Shown here: positions 36,449 to 46,161 of the stretch, piece after piece
Numbering within the stretch: position 1 is the stretch's first letter
How the letters are laid out: each line of letters begins with the position of its first letter
From: Flagellimonas hadalis
GTDB lineage: Bacteria; Bacteroidota; Bacteroidia; Flavobacteriales; Flavobacteriaceae
Assembly (NCBI RefSeq): GCF_007785775.2
Contig: NZ_VNIK02000009.1
Coordinates: 62,001 to 126,000 of the forward strand
Direction: 5' to 3'
DNA length: 64,000 nt
Translations under genes and position numbers: made by a program
The notes under the pieces: model-generated
The model's database searches: none
What the model was told of the DNA's origin: nothing
Seen by the model: only the letters and a program-made list of their open reading frames with translations

Positions 36449-37477
36449 ATGGACATCGAGGACAACCAAGAACTCTCCCAGGACGAACTTTTTGAGCATT
36501 ATAGGTTCGTGGCCTCCAAAGGGCAGGAACCTTTGCGTGTGGACAAATTCCTGATGAACTTTATTGAGAATGCCACCCGTAACAAGATCCAACAGGCGGC
36601 CAAGCAAGGCCATATTTGGGTGAATGGGACCACGGTGAAGCAAAATTACAAAGTAAAGGCTGGAGACGAGGTCAAGGTGATGTTTGAGCATCCTCCCTAT
36701 GAATTTCTGTTGACCCCAGAGAACATTCCATTGGACATCGTCTATGAGGACGATTCCCTTTTGGTGGTGAACAAGCCAGCGGGAATGGTGGTCCATCCTG
36801 GACATGGCAATTACTCCGGGACCCTCATCAATGCATTGGTGTATCATTTTGAAAACTTGCCCAACAACAGCTCGGAAAGACCGGGATTGGTGCACCGAAT
36901 AGATAAGGATACCTCAGGATTGTTGGTCATCGCCAAAACGGAAAGGGCCATGACCCATTTGGCCCAACAATTTTTTGACAAGAGCAGCGAACGGGAATAC
37001 GTGGCACTGGTCTGGGGCAATGTGGAAGAAGATGAAGGCACTGTTGAAGGGCACATTGGGCGAAATCCAAAGAACCGTTTGCAGATGACGGTCTATCCCA
37101 ATGGGGAAGATGGCAAGGAAGCCGTGACCCATTACAAGGTGCTGGAGCGGTTTGGCTATGTTACCCTGATCTCGTGCCGACTGGAAACGGGCAGGACCCA
37201 CCAGATTCGGGTACACATGAAATACATTGGGCACACGCTTTTCAATGATGAGCGCTACGGTGGCGAAAAGATATTGAAAGGGACCACGTTCACCAAGTAC
37301 AAACAGTTTGTGGAAAACGCCTTTAAGATATTGCCCAGACAGGCATTGCACGCCAAGACCTTGGGCTTTGAGCATCCCGTGACAGGAGAGTTCATGCGGT
37401 TCGATACCGAGTTGCCCGAAGATATGGTGAACTGTATCGAAAAATGGCGTGGATATGCCAAGCATCACGAATCATAG
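36449..37477 (+). CDS. rluD: 23S rRNA pseudouridine synthase, RluA/RluD family
   Basis: 342 residues with an N-terminal S4 RNA-binding domain (about 25-85, RVDKFLMNFIENATRNKIQQ) and a catalytic domain with the Asp in HRIDKDTSGLLVIAK near residue 152. The family isomerises uridines in 23S rRNA (helix 69 for RluD). It is transcribed with the PASTA gene; this pairing is common in Bacteroidota as far as I recall. Confidence 0.92.
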   Translation: MDIEDNQELSQDELFEHYRFVASKGQEPLRVDKFLMNFIENATRNKIQQAAKQGHIWVNGTTVKQNYKVKAGDEVKVMFEHPPYEFLLTPENIPLDIVYEDDSLLVVNKPAGMVVHPGHGNYSGTLINALVYHFENLPNNSSERPGLVHRIDKDTSGLLVIAKTERAMTHLAQQFFDKSSEREYVALVWGNVEEDEGTVEGHIGRNPKNRLQMTVYPNGEDGKEAVTHYKVLERFGYVTLISCRLETGRTHQIRVHMKYIGHTLFNDERYGGEKILKGTTFTKYKQFVENAFKILPRQALHAKTLGFEHPVTGEFMRFDTELPEDMVNCIEKWRGYAKHHES

Positions 37478-37481
37478 TTTC

Positions 37482-37501
37482 TTTCAATCTTTAGATTGAA
37501 A
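37482..37501 (+). terminator. AT-rich hairpin after rluD
   Basis: TTTCAATCT and AGATTGAAA pair around a two-base TT, four bases after the rluD stop. It is a weak stem without a clear T-run. Confidence 0.45.
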
Positions 37502-37641
37502 ACACCTTTTGCGTATCTTTCCATGAAACCAAATCCTTCGTTATTTTTACCAAATATTGAGGTAAATGGAATGAGCCATGACCATTCTTGATACCATCAA
37601 GATAGCTCAGGCAAGTTTTTAAAACAGTAAAATTAGAACAC

Positions 37642-38403
37642 ATGAAAATTGTTGTATCCCCGGCCAAGTCGCTCGATTTTGAAACGACATTGCCCACATC
37701 GAAATATAGCCAGCCACAGTTTTTGGAAGAAGCCCAAAAGTTGAACGGGGTCCTGAAAAAGAAAAAGCCAAAGGCACTCTCCAAGTTGATGTCCATTTCC
37801 GACAATCTGGCACAATTGAACTGGGAGCGGAACCAAGAGTTTGAGCCTCCTTTTACCCCGGAAAATGCAAGGCCGGCCGTGTATGCCTTCAATGGAGATG
37901 TGTACCAAGGCCTTGATGCCTACACCATCCCAGAAAAAAAAATGGATCAATTGCAGGACACGCTCCGGATCTTGTCCGGGCTCTATGGAGTTTTGAAGCC
38001 TTTGGACCTGATCCAGCCCTATCGGTTGGAAATGGGCACCCAATTGAAAGTGGGCCGCAAAAAGAACCTGCACGAGTTTTGGAAAAAGCAGCTCACCGAC
38101 CACTTGAACGCCGAGTTGGAAGATGGGGAACTGTTCGTCAACCTGGCCAGCAACGAATATTTTGGGGCCGTTGATGAAAAGAAACTGAAGGTGCCCGTGA
38201 TCACACCCATTTTCAAGGATTGGAAAGATGACAAGCTCAAAGTGATCAGCTTTTTTGCCAAAAAAGCAAGGGGATCCATGGTGCGCTATATCCTCGATAC
38301 CGATGCCAAGACCTTGGAGGACATCAAAGGTTTTGACCGTGATGGCTATACGTTCAGCCAAGAACATACCCAAAAAGCCAACGAGCCGGTTTTTGTGCGC
38401 TGA
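37642..38403 (+). CDS. yaaA: peroxide stress protein YaaA
   Basis: 253-residue DUF328/YaaA protein. The start [14 protein letters not shown] and the segments [17 protein letters not shown] (here [12 protein letters not shown], near 91) and NLASNEYF (near 168) are diagnostic. In E. coli YaaA lowers intracellular iron and limits Fenton damage under hydrogen peroxide. It is a monocistronic gene between rluD and ppc. Confidence 0.94.
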   Translation: MKIVVSPAKSLDFETTLPTSKYSQPQFLEEAQKLNGVLKKKKPKALSKLMSISDNLAQLNWERNQEFEPPFTPENARPAVYAFNGDVYQGLDAYTIPEKKMDQLQDTLRILSGLYGVLKPLDLIQPYRLEMGTQLKVGRKKNLHEFWKKQLTDHLNAELEDGELFVNLASNEYFGAVDEKKLKVPVITPIFKDWKDDKLKVISFFAKKARGSMVRYILDTDAKTLEDIKGFDRDGYTFSQEHTQKANEPVFVR

Positions 38404-38577
38404 TTTTTTGGGAAAAACGACCAGATTTCCTATGTTTTGGAAAAATGGGTCGTACTGTTACGTTTATGGGACACCTGCCCTAAATTGTGATACATTCAAA
38501 TTTGACCCAAAGGTTGCGCTATAATCACGATCTTTGGGACATCGTTCAACATAGCAAACACTAACACCGAAAAATCC

Positions 38578-41124
38578 ATGCAGCAGTCCAGACGGTTAGA
38601 AGAGTTCAAAAAGTCGGTCACCAACAAGTTCAATATATACAATAGCCTTTTCTTGAGCTTGCCGTATAAGAATATTGAAAATGTGGGGATCCTCATTCCC
38701 GTTTTGCTCGATCAGTGCGAAAGGGGACTAAGGGATGGCAAGGACCCCAAAGAGATTTTGGAGGTTTTTTTCACCAACTTCGCCAATATCAAGGACGAAA
38801 GGGAACGCTTGGATTTCATGTTCCGCATCATCCAATACGTGGAACGCCAAGTGGTACTTTATGACAGTGTGGAGGATTCCGCCTTTCCCCATCTCCAAAA
38901 ATATAGTAACTCGCTCACCATCAAGGATTACTTTGAATTGGTGAACCGGACCAAGAATTGGGACAAGGTTTCCAAAAAACTGTCCACCTTCAGTGCGCGG
39001 ATCGTTTTGACGGCGCACCCCACCCAATTTTATACCCCCGCTGTTTTGGACATCATCGCCGAGTTGCGTTCGCTCATAGACGAGGACAGGATATATGACA
39101 TTGACGTGACCCTTCAGCAGTTGGGCCTCACCTCATTGATCAATGCGAAAAAGCCAACCCCTTTGGATGAGGCCAAGAATATCATCTACATCCTCCGAAA
39201 TACCTATTACAATGCCGTTGGTGAGTTGTACCAATATGTGAAGAGCAATATCAAGGACGAGGATTTTGAGAATTACAATATCATCAAACTGGGTTTTTGG
39301 CCCGGTGGTGACCGTGATGGAAATCCTTTTGTGACGGCGGACATTACCCGCAAAGTGGCCGATGAACTAAGGCTCACCTTGATGAAGTGTTATTACAACG
39401 AGTTGAAGGAACTTCGTAAAAAACTCACCTTCAAAGGGATGCAGGAAGACCTTGCCGAACTGAGCGACAAACTCTACAAGGCAATGTTCGACCCCACGGT
39501 TCCCATAACTTATGCGGAGATCATTGGCCATCTGGATGTCATCAGGGAAAAACTGATTGCGGATTACCACGGATTGTACCTCGATATTTTGGATAGTTTC
39601 ACGGACAAGGTGCACATCTTCAAGACCCATTTTGCCACGTTGGATATCCGTCAGGACCATAGCAAACATACATTGGTGGTGGAAACCGTGCTGAAGAAGC
39701 AGGGAATCATCAAAGAAAGTTTGGATGAACTAAAGGAACAGGAATTGGTGAAGTTGTTGCTCAAGAAAAACTTCAAACTAAATCCAAAGGATTTTGATGA
39801 CGAAATCGTGAAGGATACCATTGCCAATATCCAACAGCTACGGGAAATCCAGAACACAAACGGGGAAGATGGGTGCAATCGGTACATCATCAGTAATTCC
39901 GAGGATATTTTTGCCGTATTGTTCGTCTTCGGACTGTTTAGATGGTGTGGCTGGGACGAGAAGGACATTACCTTTGACATTGTCCCCTTATTTGAAACGA
40001 TGAAGGGGATGGATGCTTCCGAAGCGGTCATGCAGACCCTTTTCGACATTCCGCAGTATCGAAAACACTTGGAGAAACGAAACGAAATGCATACCATCAT
40101 GCTCGGATTTTCAGATGGTACCAAGGATGGGGGCTACTTGAAGGCCAACTGGTCCATATTGAAGACCAAGGAAACACTGAGCAAGGTCTGCAAGAAGAAC
40201 GGGATCAAGGCCATTTTCTTTGACGGAAGGGGAGGACCACCGGCAAGGGGAGGGGGCAAGACCCACAGGTTCTATGCCGCCCAGACCAAGGATGTGGCCA
40301 ACCATGAGATCCAATTGACCATCCAAGGGCAGACCATAACCAGTACCTATGGCACCAAGGAACAGTTCAAGCACAACTCCGAACAGTTGCTCACCGCTGG
40401 GCTCAGCAACAATATCTTCGGGAAGGAACTTGTCATAACGTCCGCGCAGCGCAAACTGATCGAGGAACTTTCAGATCTGAGTTTTGACAAGTACGATGCC
40501 TTGAAACAGCATGATAAGTTCATTCCGTACTTGGAACACCGCAGTACCTTGAAATATTACACCAAGGCGAACATTGGCAGTAGACCGGGCAAGAGGGGCA
40601 ACAAGGCAAAGCTCACCCTGTCGGACCTTAGGGCCATCTCCTTTGTGGGATCCTGGAGCCAGTTGAAACAGAACGTGCCGGGATATTTCGGTCTAGGGAC
40701 GGCCATTCATCAACTCAAGGAAGAAGGAAGGCTTAACGAGGTCAAGAAACTGTACAAGGAAGTTCCCTTTTTCAGGGCATTGATGCACAACAGTATGATG
40801 TCCTTGGCCAAGACCAACTTTAACCTGACCAGTTATATGAAGGATGACCCCGAGTTTGGGGAGTTCTGGAATATATTGCATGATGAATTCCAACTTTCCA
40901 AGAAAATGCTCCTCCAGATTTCAGGACTCAAGATCTTGATGGAAGATGAGGAAGTATCCAGGGAATCCGTAAAGATCAGGGAAAAAATAGTGTTGCCGCT
41001 GTTGGTGATCCAGCAGAATGCGCTGTACCACATCACCCAGGATTCGAAATTCAAGGAACTGTATGAAAAGATTGTGACACGTTCTCTGTACGGGAACATC
41101 AACGCCAGTAGGAACTCGGCATAG
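38578..41124 (+). CDS. ppc: phosphoenolpyruvate carboxylase
   Basis: Anaplerotic enzyme fixing bicarbonate on PEP to make oxaloacetate. The catalytic His147 is in VLTAHPTQ. The signature GFWPGGDRDGNPFVT (about 240), GFSDGTKDGGYLKANW (about 512) and the Gly-rich FFDGRGGPPARGGGKTHRF (about 545) are all intact. The C-terminal tail NINASRNSA stands where the family ends in a conserved AAGMRNTG-like sequence, so it is shortened. 848 residues is in range. Confidence 0.95.
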   Translation: MQQSRRLEEFKKSVTNKFNIYNSLFLSLPYKNIENVGILIPVLLDQCERGLRDGKDPKEILEVFFTNFANIKDERERLDFMFRIIQYVERQVVLYDSVEDSAFPHLQKYSNSLTIKDYFELVNRTKNWDKVSKKLSTFSARIVLTAHPTQFYTPAVLDIIAELRSLIDEDRIYDIDVTLQQLGLTSLINAKKPTPLDEAKNIIYILRNTYYNAVGELYQYVKSNIKDEDFENYNIIKLGFWPGGDRDGNPFVTADITRKVADELRLTLMKCYYNELKELRKKLTFKGMQEDLAELSDKLYKAMFDPTVPITYAEIIGHLDVIREKLIADYHGLYLDILDSFTDKVHIFKTHFATLDIRQDHSKHTLVVETVLKKQGIIKESLDELKEQELVKLLLKKNFKLNPKDFDDEIVKDTIANIQQLREIQNTNGEDGCNRYIISNSEDIFAVLFVFGLFRWCGWDEKDITFDIVPLFETMKGMDASEAVMQTLFDIPQYRKHLEKRNEMHTIMLGFSDGTKDGGYLKANWSILKTKETLSKVCKKNGIKAIFFDGRGGPPARGGGKTHRFYAAQTKDVANHEIQLTIQGQTITSTYGTKEQFKHNSEQLLTAGLSNNIFGKELVITSAQRKLIEELSDLSFDKYDALKQHDKFIPYLEHRSTLKYYTKANIGSRPGKRGNKAKLTLSDLRAISFVGSWSQLKQNVPGYFGLGTAIHQLKEEGRLNEVKKLYKEVPFFRALMHNSMMSLAKTNFNLTSYMKDDPEFGEFWNILHDEFQLSKKMLLQISGLKILMEDEEVSRESVKIREKIVLPLLVIQQNALYHITQDSKFKELYEKIVTRSLYGNINASRNSA

Positions 41125-41138
41125 ACAGGGAACAAATC

Positions 41139-41849
41139 TTGGAGTCCAAACCATTCAAACATATACACCCCTACGAGCCCTTTCTGTTGGAGGAAGCCAC
41201 CAAATTGATTGTGGGCACCTTGCCACCACCTCGCTTCACTATGGGTGATCTTAAAAAGGAAGATGTTGATTTCTGCTATGGAAGTTGCAATGGCATGCTC
41301 TGGCCTATTCTGGACCGTATCTTTGATCTGGGATTGAAGTATGAGACCACGTTTGAGGCCATCTCGCAACGGGAAACATTCCTCCGAAAGCATAAGATCG
41401 GGGTTTGCGATATTGTTGCCAGTGCCGAACGGACCAAAATCGATGCCTCCGATCTGGGGATGCAAAATGTGGAGCTTCGGGATTTGGTCGGATATCTAAA
41501 AAAGTATGGGAACATCCATACGATTCTCTTTATGGGGGGCAACAGCAAGAACGGCCCGGAATATTTCTTTCGGAAACAGCTGAAGGAACATAACTTGAAA
41601 TTGGATGTGGTGAATGATGAAGTGCCGCGGATCCATCAATTCGAGTTACCAACTGATTCAAATCCAATGTCAGTTCGAGCGCAGTCGAGAACCATAAAAA
41701 CCATATCCCTGACCGCTCCTTCTGGCACTGCCAACCGCGCAGTGGGAAGTTTACAGGCCTATAAAGACCTCAAAACCAAAGACCCTAAATTCAATACATT
41801 GGATTTCAGGGTGATGCAGTATAGGGACTTTTTTATGGATTCACTTTAG
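41139..41849 (+). CDS. uracil-DNA glycosylase-like protein with repeat-derived insert
   Basis: 236 residues, TTG start at 41139, 14 bases after ppc. Motif IVGTLPPPRF near residue 24 and TAPSGTANRAVGS near 193 place it in the UDG superfamily as found in Bacteroidota; the glycosylase specificity is unknown. Residues about 177-186 (containing SVRAQSRT) are encoded by half of the TGTCA-type palindromic repeat (41668-41692) without breaking the frame. Its end overlaps the convergent M20 peptidase gene by 17 bases. Confidence 0.78.
   Translation: MESKPFKHIHPYEPFLLEEATKLIVGTLPPPRFTMGDLKKEDVDFCYGSCNGMLWPILDRIFDLGLKYETTFEAISQRETFLRKHKIGVCDIVASAERTKIDASDLGMQNVELRDLVGYLKKYGNIHTILFMGGNSKNGPEYFFRKQLKEHNLKLDVVNDEVPRIHQFELPTDSNPMSVRAQSRTIKTISLTAPSGTANRAVGSLQAYKDLKTKDPKFNTLDFRVMQYRDFFMDSL
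41668..41692 (+). repeat. TGTCA-type palindromic repeat, half copy in the UDG-like gene
   Basis: Begins TGTCAGTTCGAGCGCAGTC and matches the repeat half at 45854-45879 (other strand) except for one or two bases. The opposite terminal half is not recognisable here, although CCTGACC at 41708-41714 may be a remnant. Confidence 0.75.
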
Positions 41850-43332
41850 TGGACAAAATCCCATAAAACATTTTAATTCCATACGCCAACTGGCCAATCT
41901 TCACATTTTCGTTTGGACTGTGTTGGTTGTTGTCTGGGTTCACCATTGGAACGATGAAGGCAGGAATCTTCAGTTCATTGATGAACGGGGCAATCGGCAC
42001 CGTCCCGCCCATGGTGCGTATCTGTACCACGTTGGAACCAAAGGTGTTTTTCAAGTTTTCGGTCAAGAATTGACCATAGGGATTGTCCAGTTCCGTGCGG
42101 AACGCATCGGTGACGCTCCCTTCTTTGACGGTGACTATTTTGTCATACTGCATGCGTTCTTCTTTGGAGGGTTCGTGGTCCAATACGGTGAAACCCTGCT
42201 GGGCAATGTGGTCCTTCACCAATTTTTTCAAGCGGTTTCCATCGGTTTCCACTACCAAACGAAGGTCCAGTTCGGCGGTGGCGCTTTCGGGAACAATGGT
42301 CCTGGCCTTTTCCCCGATCCAGCCCGAACCCAATCCACGAATGTTCAAAGAAGGATATTGCAATGCTTCTTGGTAAAAACCGCCCACTTTTTCAGCTGAC
42401 TTGAACTGTAATTTTTCAGCAATCTCTTCATCACTATCGGGAACGCTTTGCAAAATGCTTTTAGTGGTTTCATCAATGGTGATGCCATCATAATAACCGG
42501 GAATGGTCACTTTGCCATCGGCGTCCTTCATACTGGCCAGCAATTGGGCCAATTGGAACCCCGGGTTTGGGGCATAATTCCCATAATGTCCACTATGTTG
42601 TGGTTTGATGGGACCATAGGTGGTCAGGGAAAGTGTGGTGATGCCCCTACAACCATAAACGATGGTCGGTGCGCCAGTGGCATGCACGGGACCGTCCACG
42701 ATCATCAAAAAGTCGGCTTCCAGAAGTTCACGGTATTGTTTTATCGCTTTGGGCAAGGGTTTGCTGCTCTTCTCCTCCTCGCTGTCCAAAATCACTTTCA
42801 CATTGAACGGTATTTCCTTTCCGTCTTTTTTTAACAAATCTATGGTGTTCAAAAATACAACGATGGGTGACTTGTCATCTGAAGTGGAGCGGCCGAACAA
42901 ACGCCAATCGTAATTGATGTCGTCGCCCAATTCATCAAAGGAAACAATTTTGAAGCTGTCATCTTCGGGTACTTTCAGCACCATTTTATAAGGGTCGGGC
43001 TGGTCCCATTTGCTGGGATCTACCGATTGTCCGTCTAGGTGCATGTAGATCAAGACGGTGGGTTTTTCATTGTCCACAGGGGTGGCCGCAAAGAACAGGG
43101 GCAGATTTTCAGTCTCCAGAACCGCCGTGTTGAAATTGCGCTCCCCGAACTTGCGTTTCAGCCACATGATGTTCCTGTCAATATCATCCGGCTTCAGCGC
43201 ATCGTTCGGAATGGCGATGAACTCTTTTAGCTCTTGTATGGTATTGGCCACTTGCGATTTTATAGCTACATCATCTTGGGCAAAAAGGGAAATCGATAAG
43301 AATAGGAATACTAGGGAAGCCGTATTTTTCAT
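41833..43332 (-). CDS. exported M20-family dipeptidase/deacylase
   Basis: A signal peptide (MKNTASLVFLFLSISLFAQ) precedes an M20 zinc hydrolase: YMHLDGQSVD supplies the HxD ligands near residue 97, the bridging Asp is in GRSTSDDKSP near 150, and the catalytic Glu pair in LDSEEEKSS near 193. A dimerisation (lid) domain lies at about 240-400, then GGTVPIAPF and the last ligand region DNNQHSPNEN near 466. It probably cleaves dipeptides or N-acyl amino acids in the periplasm. It lies 34 bases beyond trpA and may be read through from the trp operon. Confidence 0.88.
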   Translation of the reverse strand: MKNTASLVFLFLSISLFAQDDVAIKSQVANTIQELKEFIAIPNDALKPDDIDRNIMWLKRKFGERNFNTAVLETENLPLFFAATPVDNEKPTVLIYMHLDGQSVDPSKWDQPDPYKMVLKVPEDDSFKIVSFDELGDDINYDWRLFGRSTSDDKSPIVVFLNTIDLLKKDGKEIPFNVKVILDSEEEKSSKPLPKAIKQYRELLEADFLMIVDGPVHATGAPTIVYGCRGITTLSLTTYGPIKPQHSGHYGNYAPNPGFQLAQLLASMKDADGKVTIPGYYDGITIDETTKSILQSVPDSDEEIAEKLQFKSAEKVGGFYQEALQYPSLNIRGLGSGWIGEKARTIVPESATAELDLRLVVETDGNRLKKLVKDHIAQQGFTVLDHEPSKEERMQYDKIVTVKEGSVTDAFRTELDNPYGQFLTENLKNTFGSNVVQIRTMGGTVPIAPFINELKIPAFIVPMVNPDNNQHSPNENVKIGQLAYGIKMFYGILSTKVNP

Positions 43333-43366
43333 GGAAACGATCAGGGTTGATTTTCAGACCTGAAAT

Positions 43367-44128
43367 TTAACGAATTTGGCCCACAAAAGCATCGATTCCA
43401 TCCACCCCATTTTGTGTTAAATGTTTGATGAAGGCCGAACCAATGATGGCTCCCTTGGCTTTTGACGTTGCCTGTTGAAAGGTCTGTGCGTTGCTGATCC
43501 CAAACCCAACTATCTGCGGATTTTTCAAATCCATCGATGCAATACGTTCAAAATAAGCGGATTGCTCCGGTCCGAAACCTTCTTTGGCCCCAGTGGTGCT
43601 GGCAGAACTCACCATGTAGATGAAACCTTCGGAAGCCTCATCAATGGCATTGATGCGCGCATCACTGGTCTGGGGGGTGATGAGGAACACGTTGATCAAG
43701 CCGTGCTTTTTGAAGATGGTTTCATATTCAGCCAGGTACACATCAAGGGGGAGATCGGGAAGAATGAGTCCGTCAATGCCAATTTCCTCACACTTTTTAC
43801 AGAATGCTTCCACGCCATATTGCAAAACAGGATTGAAATACCCCATCAAAATCAAGGGAATGGAAACCGTTTTACGGATATCTTTCAATTGTTCAAACAG
43901 TAAGGTGGTGGTCATCCCATTCTTTAAGGCAGCCGTGGAACTTGCTTGGATGGTGGGACCATCGGCCAAGGGGTCACTAAAGGGCAAACCGATTTCGATG
44001 AGGTCCACGCCACTTTTTTCCAGATCTTGGATGATCTTTACCGTATCGTTCAAGGAAGGATAGCCAGCCGTAAAATATATGGAGAGGATTTTCTTGTCCT
44101 CCTGTAGTTTTTGTTTGATTCTGTTCAT
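43367..44128 (-). CDS. trpA: tryptophan synthase alpha chain
   Basis: Cleaves indole-3-glycerol phosphate to indole, which is channelled to TrpB. The TIM-barrel motifs LIEIGLPFSDPLADGPTIQ (catalytic Glu near residue 42, Asp near 53) and YMVSSASTTGAKEG are intact. 253 residues is typical. The 81-base gap to trpB holds five tandem GATGTGA units ending eight bases before the start codon, in a spacer that can fold into a hairpin. Confidence 0.96.
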   Translation of the reverse strand: MNRIKQKLQEDKKILSIYFTAGYPSLNDTVKIIQDLEKSGVDLIEIGLPFSDPLADGPTIQASSTAALKNGMTTTLLFEQLKDIRKTVSIPLILMGYFNPVLQYGVEAFCKKCEEIGIDGLILPDLPLDVYLAEYETIFKKHGLINVFLITPQTSDARINAIDEASEGFIYMVSSASTTGAKEGFGPEQSAYFERIASMDLKNPQIVGFGISNAQTFQQATSKAKGAIIGSAFIKHLTQNGVDGIDAFVGQIR

Positions 44129-44135
44129 ATAGATA

Positions 44136-44170
44136 GATGTGAGATGTGAGATGTGAGATGTGAGATGTGA
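44136..44170. repeat. tandem 7-bp repeat (GATGTGA)x5
   Basis: Five perfect head-to-tail copies between trpB and trpA. The last ten bases before trpB (TCTCACATCT, 44202-44211) are complementary to a repeat unit, so the mRNA can fold back on the array. Confidence 0.95.
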
Positions 44171-44209
44171 GAAATGAGACTCTAGCGTCTAATATCTAAT
44201 GTCTCACAT

Positions 44210-45391
44210 CTATAATTTAAAATAATCAATATAATTCTGTAAATCCTTGTCTCCACGACCGGAAAGGTTGACCACCACCACATCATTTTCCTTAAACTTT
44301 CGGTCCTTAAAAATGGCCAAGGCATGAGAGGATTCGATGGCAGGAATGATGCCTTCAAATTTGCACAGGTCCAGTCCGGCTTTCATGGCCTCGTCATCGG
44401 TGATGGAAATAAATTCGCCCCTACCCGAGGTGTATAAATGCGCATGTAAGGGTCCCACACCGGGATAATCCAATCCTGCGGAAATGGAGTAGGGTTCGGT
44501 AATCTGTCCGTCTGGGGTCTGCATCAACAAGGTTTTACTCCCGTGGATGATGCCCACTTTTCCCAATGCCGAAGTTGCGGCACTTTCCCCGGAATGGATG
44601 CCTTTTCCTGCGGCCTCCACAGCGATGATGCCCACTTCGGGAGTGTCCAGGAAATGATAAAAAGCTCCAGCCGCATTACTGCCGCCACCTACACAGGCGA
44701 CTACAAAATCCGGGTTTTCACGACCTTCTTTTTCCAACAATTGGGATTTTACCTCTTCAGAAATGACCGATTGAAATCGGGCCACCATATCAGGGTAAGG
44801 GTGCGGCCCAACCACCGAACCGATAATGTAATGCGTGTCCACGGGATTGTTGATCCAATCACGGATGGCCTCGTTGGTGGCATCCTTAAGCGTTTTACTG
44901 CCCGATGTGGCAGGATGTACCTCAGCACCCAACATTTTCATGCGGGCCACGTTGGGTGCTTGACGGGCAATATCAATCTCGCCCATATACACCACACACT
45001 CAATTCCCATCAGGGCACAAACGGTCGCTGTGGCCACGCCGTGCTGACCAGCACCGGTCTCTGCAATAATGCGGTGTTTGCCCAATCGTTTGGCCATCAA
45101 AATCTGCCCAATGGTGTTGTTGACCTTGTGTGCACCGGTATGGCATAGGTCTTCCCGTTTGAGGTAGATCTTGGTGTTGTACTTTTTGGATAGGCGTTCC
45201 GCAAAATATAAAGGTGTGGGTCGGCCTACATAATCCTTCAGCAATTGATGGAATTCTTCCTGAAAGGAAGGTTCCGCCATAATCTTTAGGTAATTCTGCC
45301 GTAGCTCCTCACAATTGGGATACAACATTTCGGGGATGAAAGCTCCTCCAAATTCGCCGTAATAGCCTCGTTCATCAGCGTGATAGCTCAT
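44210..45391 (-). CDS. trpB: tryptophan synthase beta chain
   Basis: PLP enzyme condensing indole with serine. From ATG 45391 it has 393 residues. Landmarks: [10 protein letters not shown] near residue 14, the PLP lysine in HTGAHKVNN near 84, the catalytic Glu in AETGAGQHG near 106 and the phosphate loop GGGSNAAG near 230. The four-residue upstream extension is unneeded. The 54-base spacer to trpF is made of TTATCAG-like repeats. Confidence 0.97.
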   Translation of the reverse strand: MSYHADERGYYGEFGGAFIPEMLYPNCEELRQNYLKIMAEPSFQEEFHQLLKDYVGRPTPLYFAERLSKKYNTKIYLKREDLCHTGAHKVNNTIGQILMAKRLGKHRIIAETGAGQHGVATATVCALMGIECVVYMGEIDIARQAPNVARMKMLGAEVHPATSGSKTLKDATNEAIRDWINNPVDTHYIIGSVVGPHPYPDMVARFQSVISEEVKSQLLEKEGRENPDFVVACVGGGSNAAGAFYHFLDTPEVGIIAVEAAGKGIHSGESAATSALGKVGIIHGSKTLLMQTPDGQITEPYSISAGLDYPGVGPLHAHLYTSGRGEFISITDDEAMKAGLDLCKFEGIIPAIESSHALAIFKDRKFKENDVVVVNLSGRGDKDLQNYIDYFKL

Positions 45392-45445
45392 TTCAATATA
45401 CAATTATCAGTTATCAATGTACAGTTGTCAATTTTAAGTGACTGT

Positions 45446-46150
45446 TTATTCTGTTAGAAATTCGGAAAGCGATTTAGTGAACGCTTTTAACGATGGTATG
45501 TCTTTCAATCCAGGTTCAATCTCGAATTTGCTGTTCACATCTATGGCGAAGCAATATCGTGAAGCGGGACTGTTCAAAAATTCCTTTAGTTTCTCCACGG
45601 AACCCAATCCAATTCCCCCGCTTAAAAAAAAGGGCTTGGTGGATGGATAGTGTTCCAAAACGGACCAATCAAAAGTGTACCCATTTCCGCCGGGCAATTT
45701 TCCTTTGGTGTCGAAAAGGAAATAATCGCATACCTCTTCATACTCCTTCAAAATGGAAAAATCAAAATCGTCCTTGATGGAAAAGACTTTGATGATTTCC
45801 AAATTTGTCAGGCCGATCGGAGTCGAAACCTCAAGCTTGGTATCAATTTTCTTATTTCTCGACTGCGCTCGAAATGACAGAAAATCGGTTTTTAATTCTT
45901 CACAATATTCAGGACTTTCCTTACCATGCAGCTGCACGGCGTCCAGTCCGTAGTGATCCACTTTTTCCAGAACTTCTTCCAAAGGGGCATCCACAAATAC
46001 GCCCACTTTTTTAATGGATTGCGGCAATTGCGGCATTGCTTCCCCAAAATACCGTGAGGAAGGTTCCCAGAAAATAAAACCCAGATAATCGGGGTGCACT
46101 TGTGCCACCTCGATAGGGTTATGGTTCATGCCGCAAACTTTTAGTTTCAT
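45446..46150 (-). CDS. trpF: phosphoribosylanthranilate isomerase with in-frame repeat insertion
   Basis: Amadori isomerase of tryptophan synthesis. From ATG 46150 the product starts MKLKVCGM (catalytic Cys6) and ends its barrel with AIDVNSKFE...PGLKD (catalytic Asp). At 234 residues it is about 25 longer than the usual TrpF. The excess, roughly residues 90-116 between YCEELK and EIIKVFSI, is encoded by a 74-base palindromic repeat (45806-45879) and reads through in frame (LSFRAQSRNKK...). The upstream in-frame extension to 46243 is another copy of the repeat, not coding. All catalytic landmarks remain, so it is probably functional. Confidence 0.93.
   Translation of the reverse strand: MKLKVCGMNHNPIEVAQVHPDYLGFIFWEPSSRYFGEAMPQLPQSIKKVGVFVDAPLEEVLEKVDHYGLDAVQLHGKESPEYCEELKTDFLSFRAQSRNKKIDTKLEVSTPIGLTNLEIIKVFSIKDDFDFSILKEYEEVCDYFLFDTKGKLPGGNGYTFDWSVLEHYPSTKPFFLSGGIGLGSVEKLKEFLNSPASRYCFAIDVNSKFEIEPGLKDIPSLKAFTKSLSEFLTE
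45806..45879 (-). repeat. TGTCA/TGACA palindromic element inserted in trpF
   Basis: On the coding strand it begins TGTCATTTCGAGCGCAGTCG and ends with a diverged inverse copy (GGTTTCGACT...CCTGACA). The two termini TGTCA and TGACA are exact inverted repeats. It adds about 25 codons with no stop. Confidence 0.8.
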
Positions 46151-46161
46151 ATTTCGATTTT

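Noticed and set aside
44136..44170. Regular repeats suggesting a CRISPR array
   Set aside because: Units are 7 bp and contiguous, with no spacers and no cas genes; it is a simple tandem repeat.
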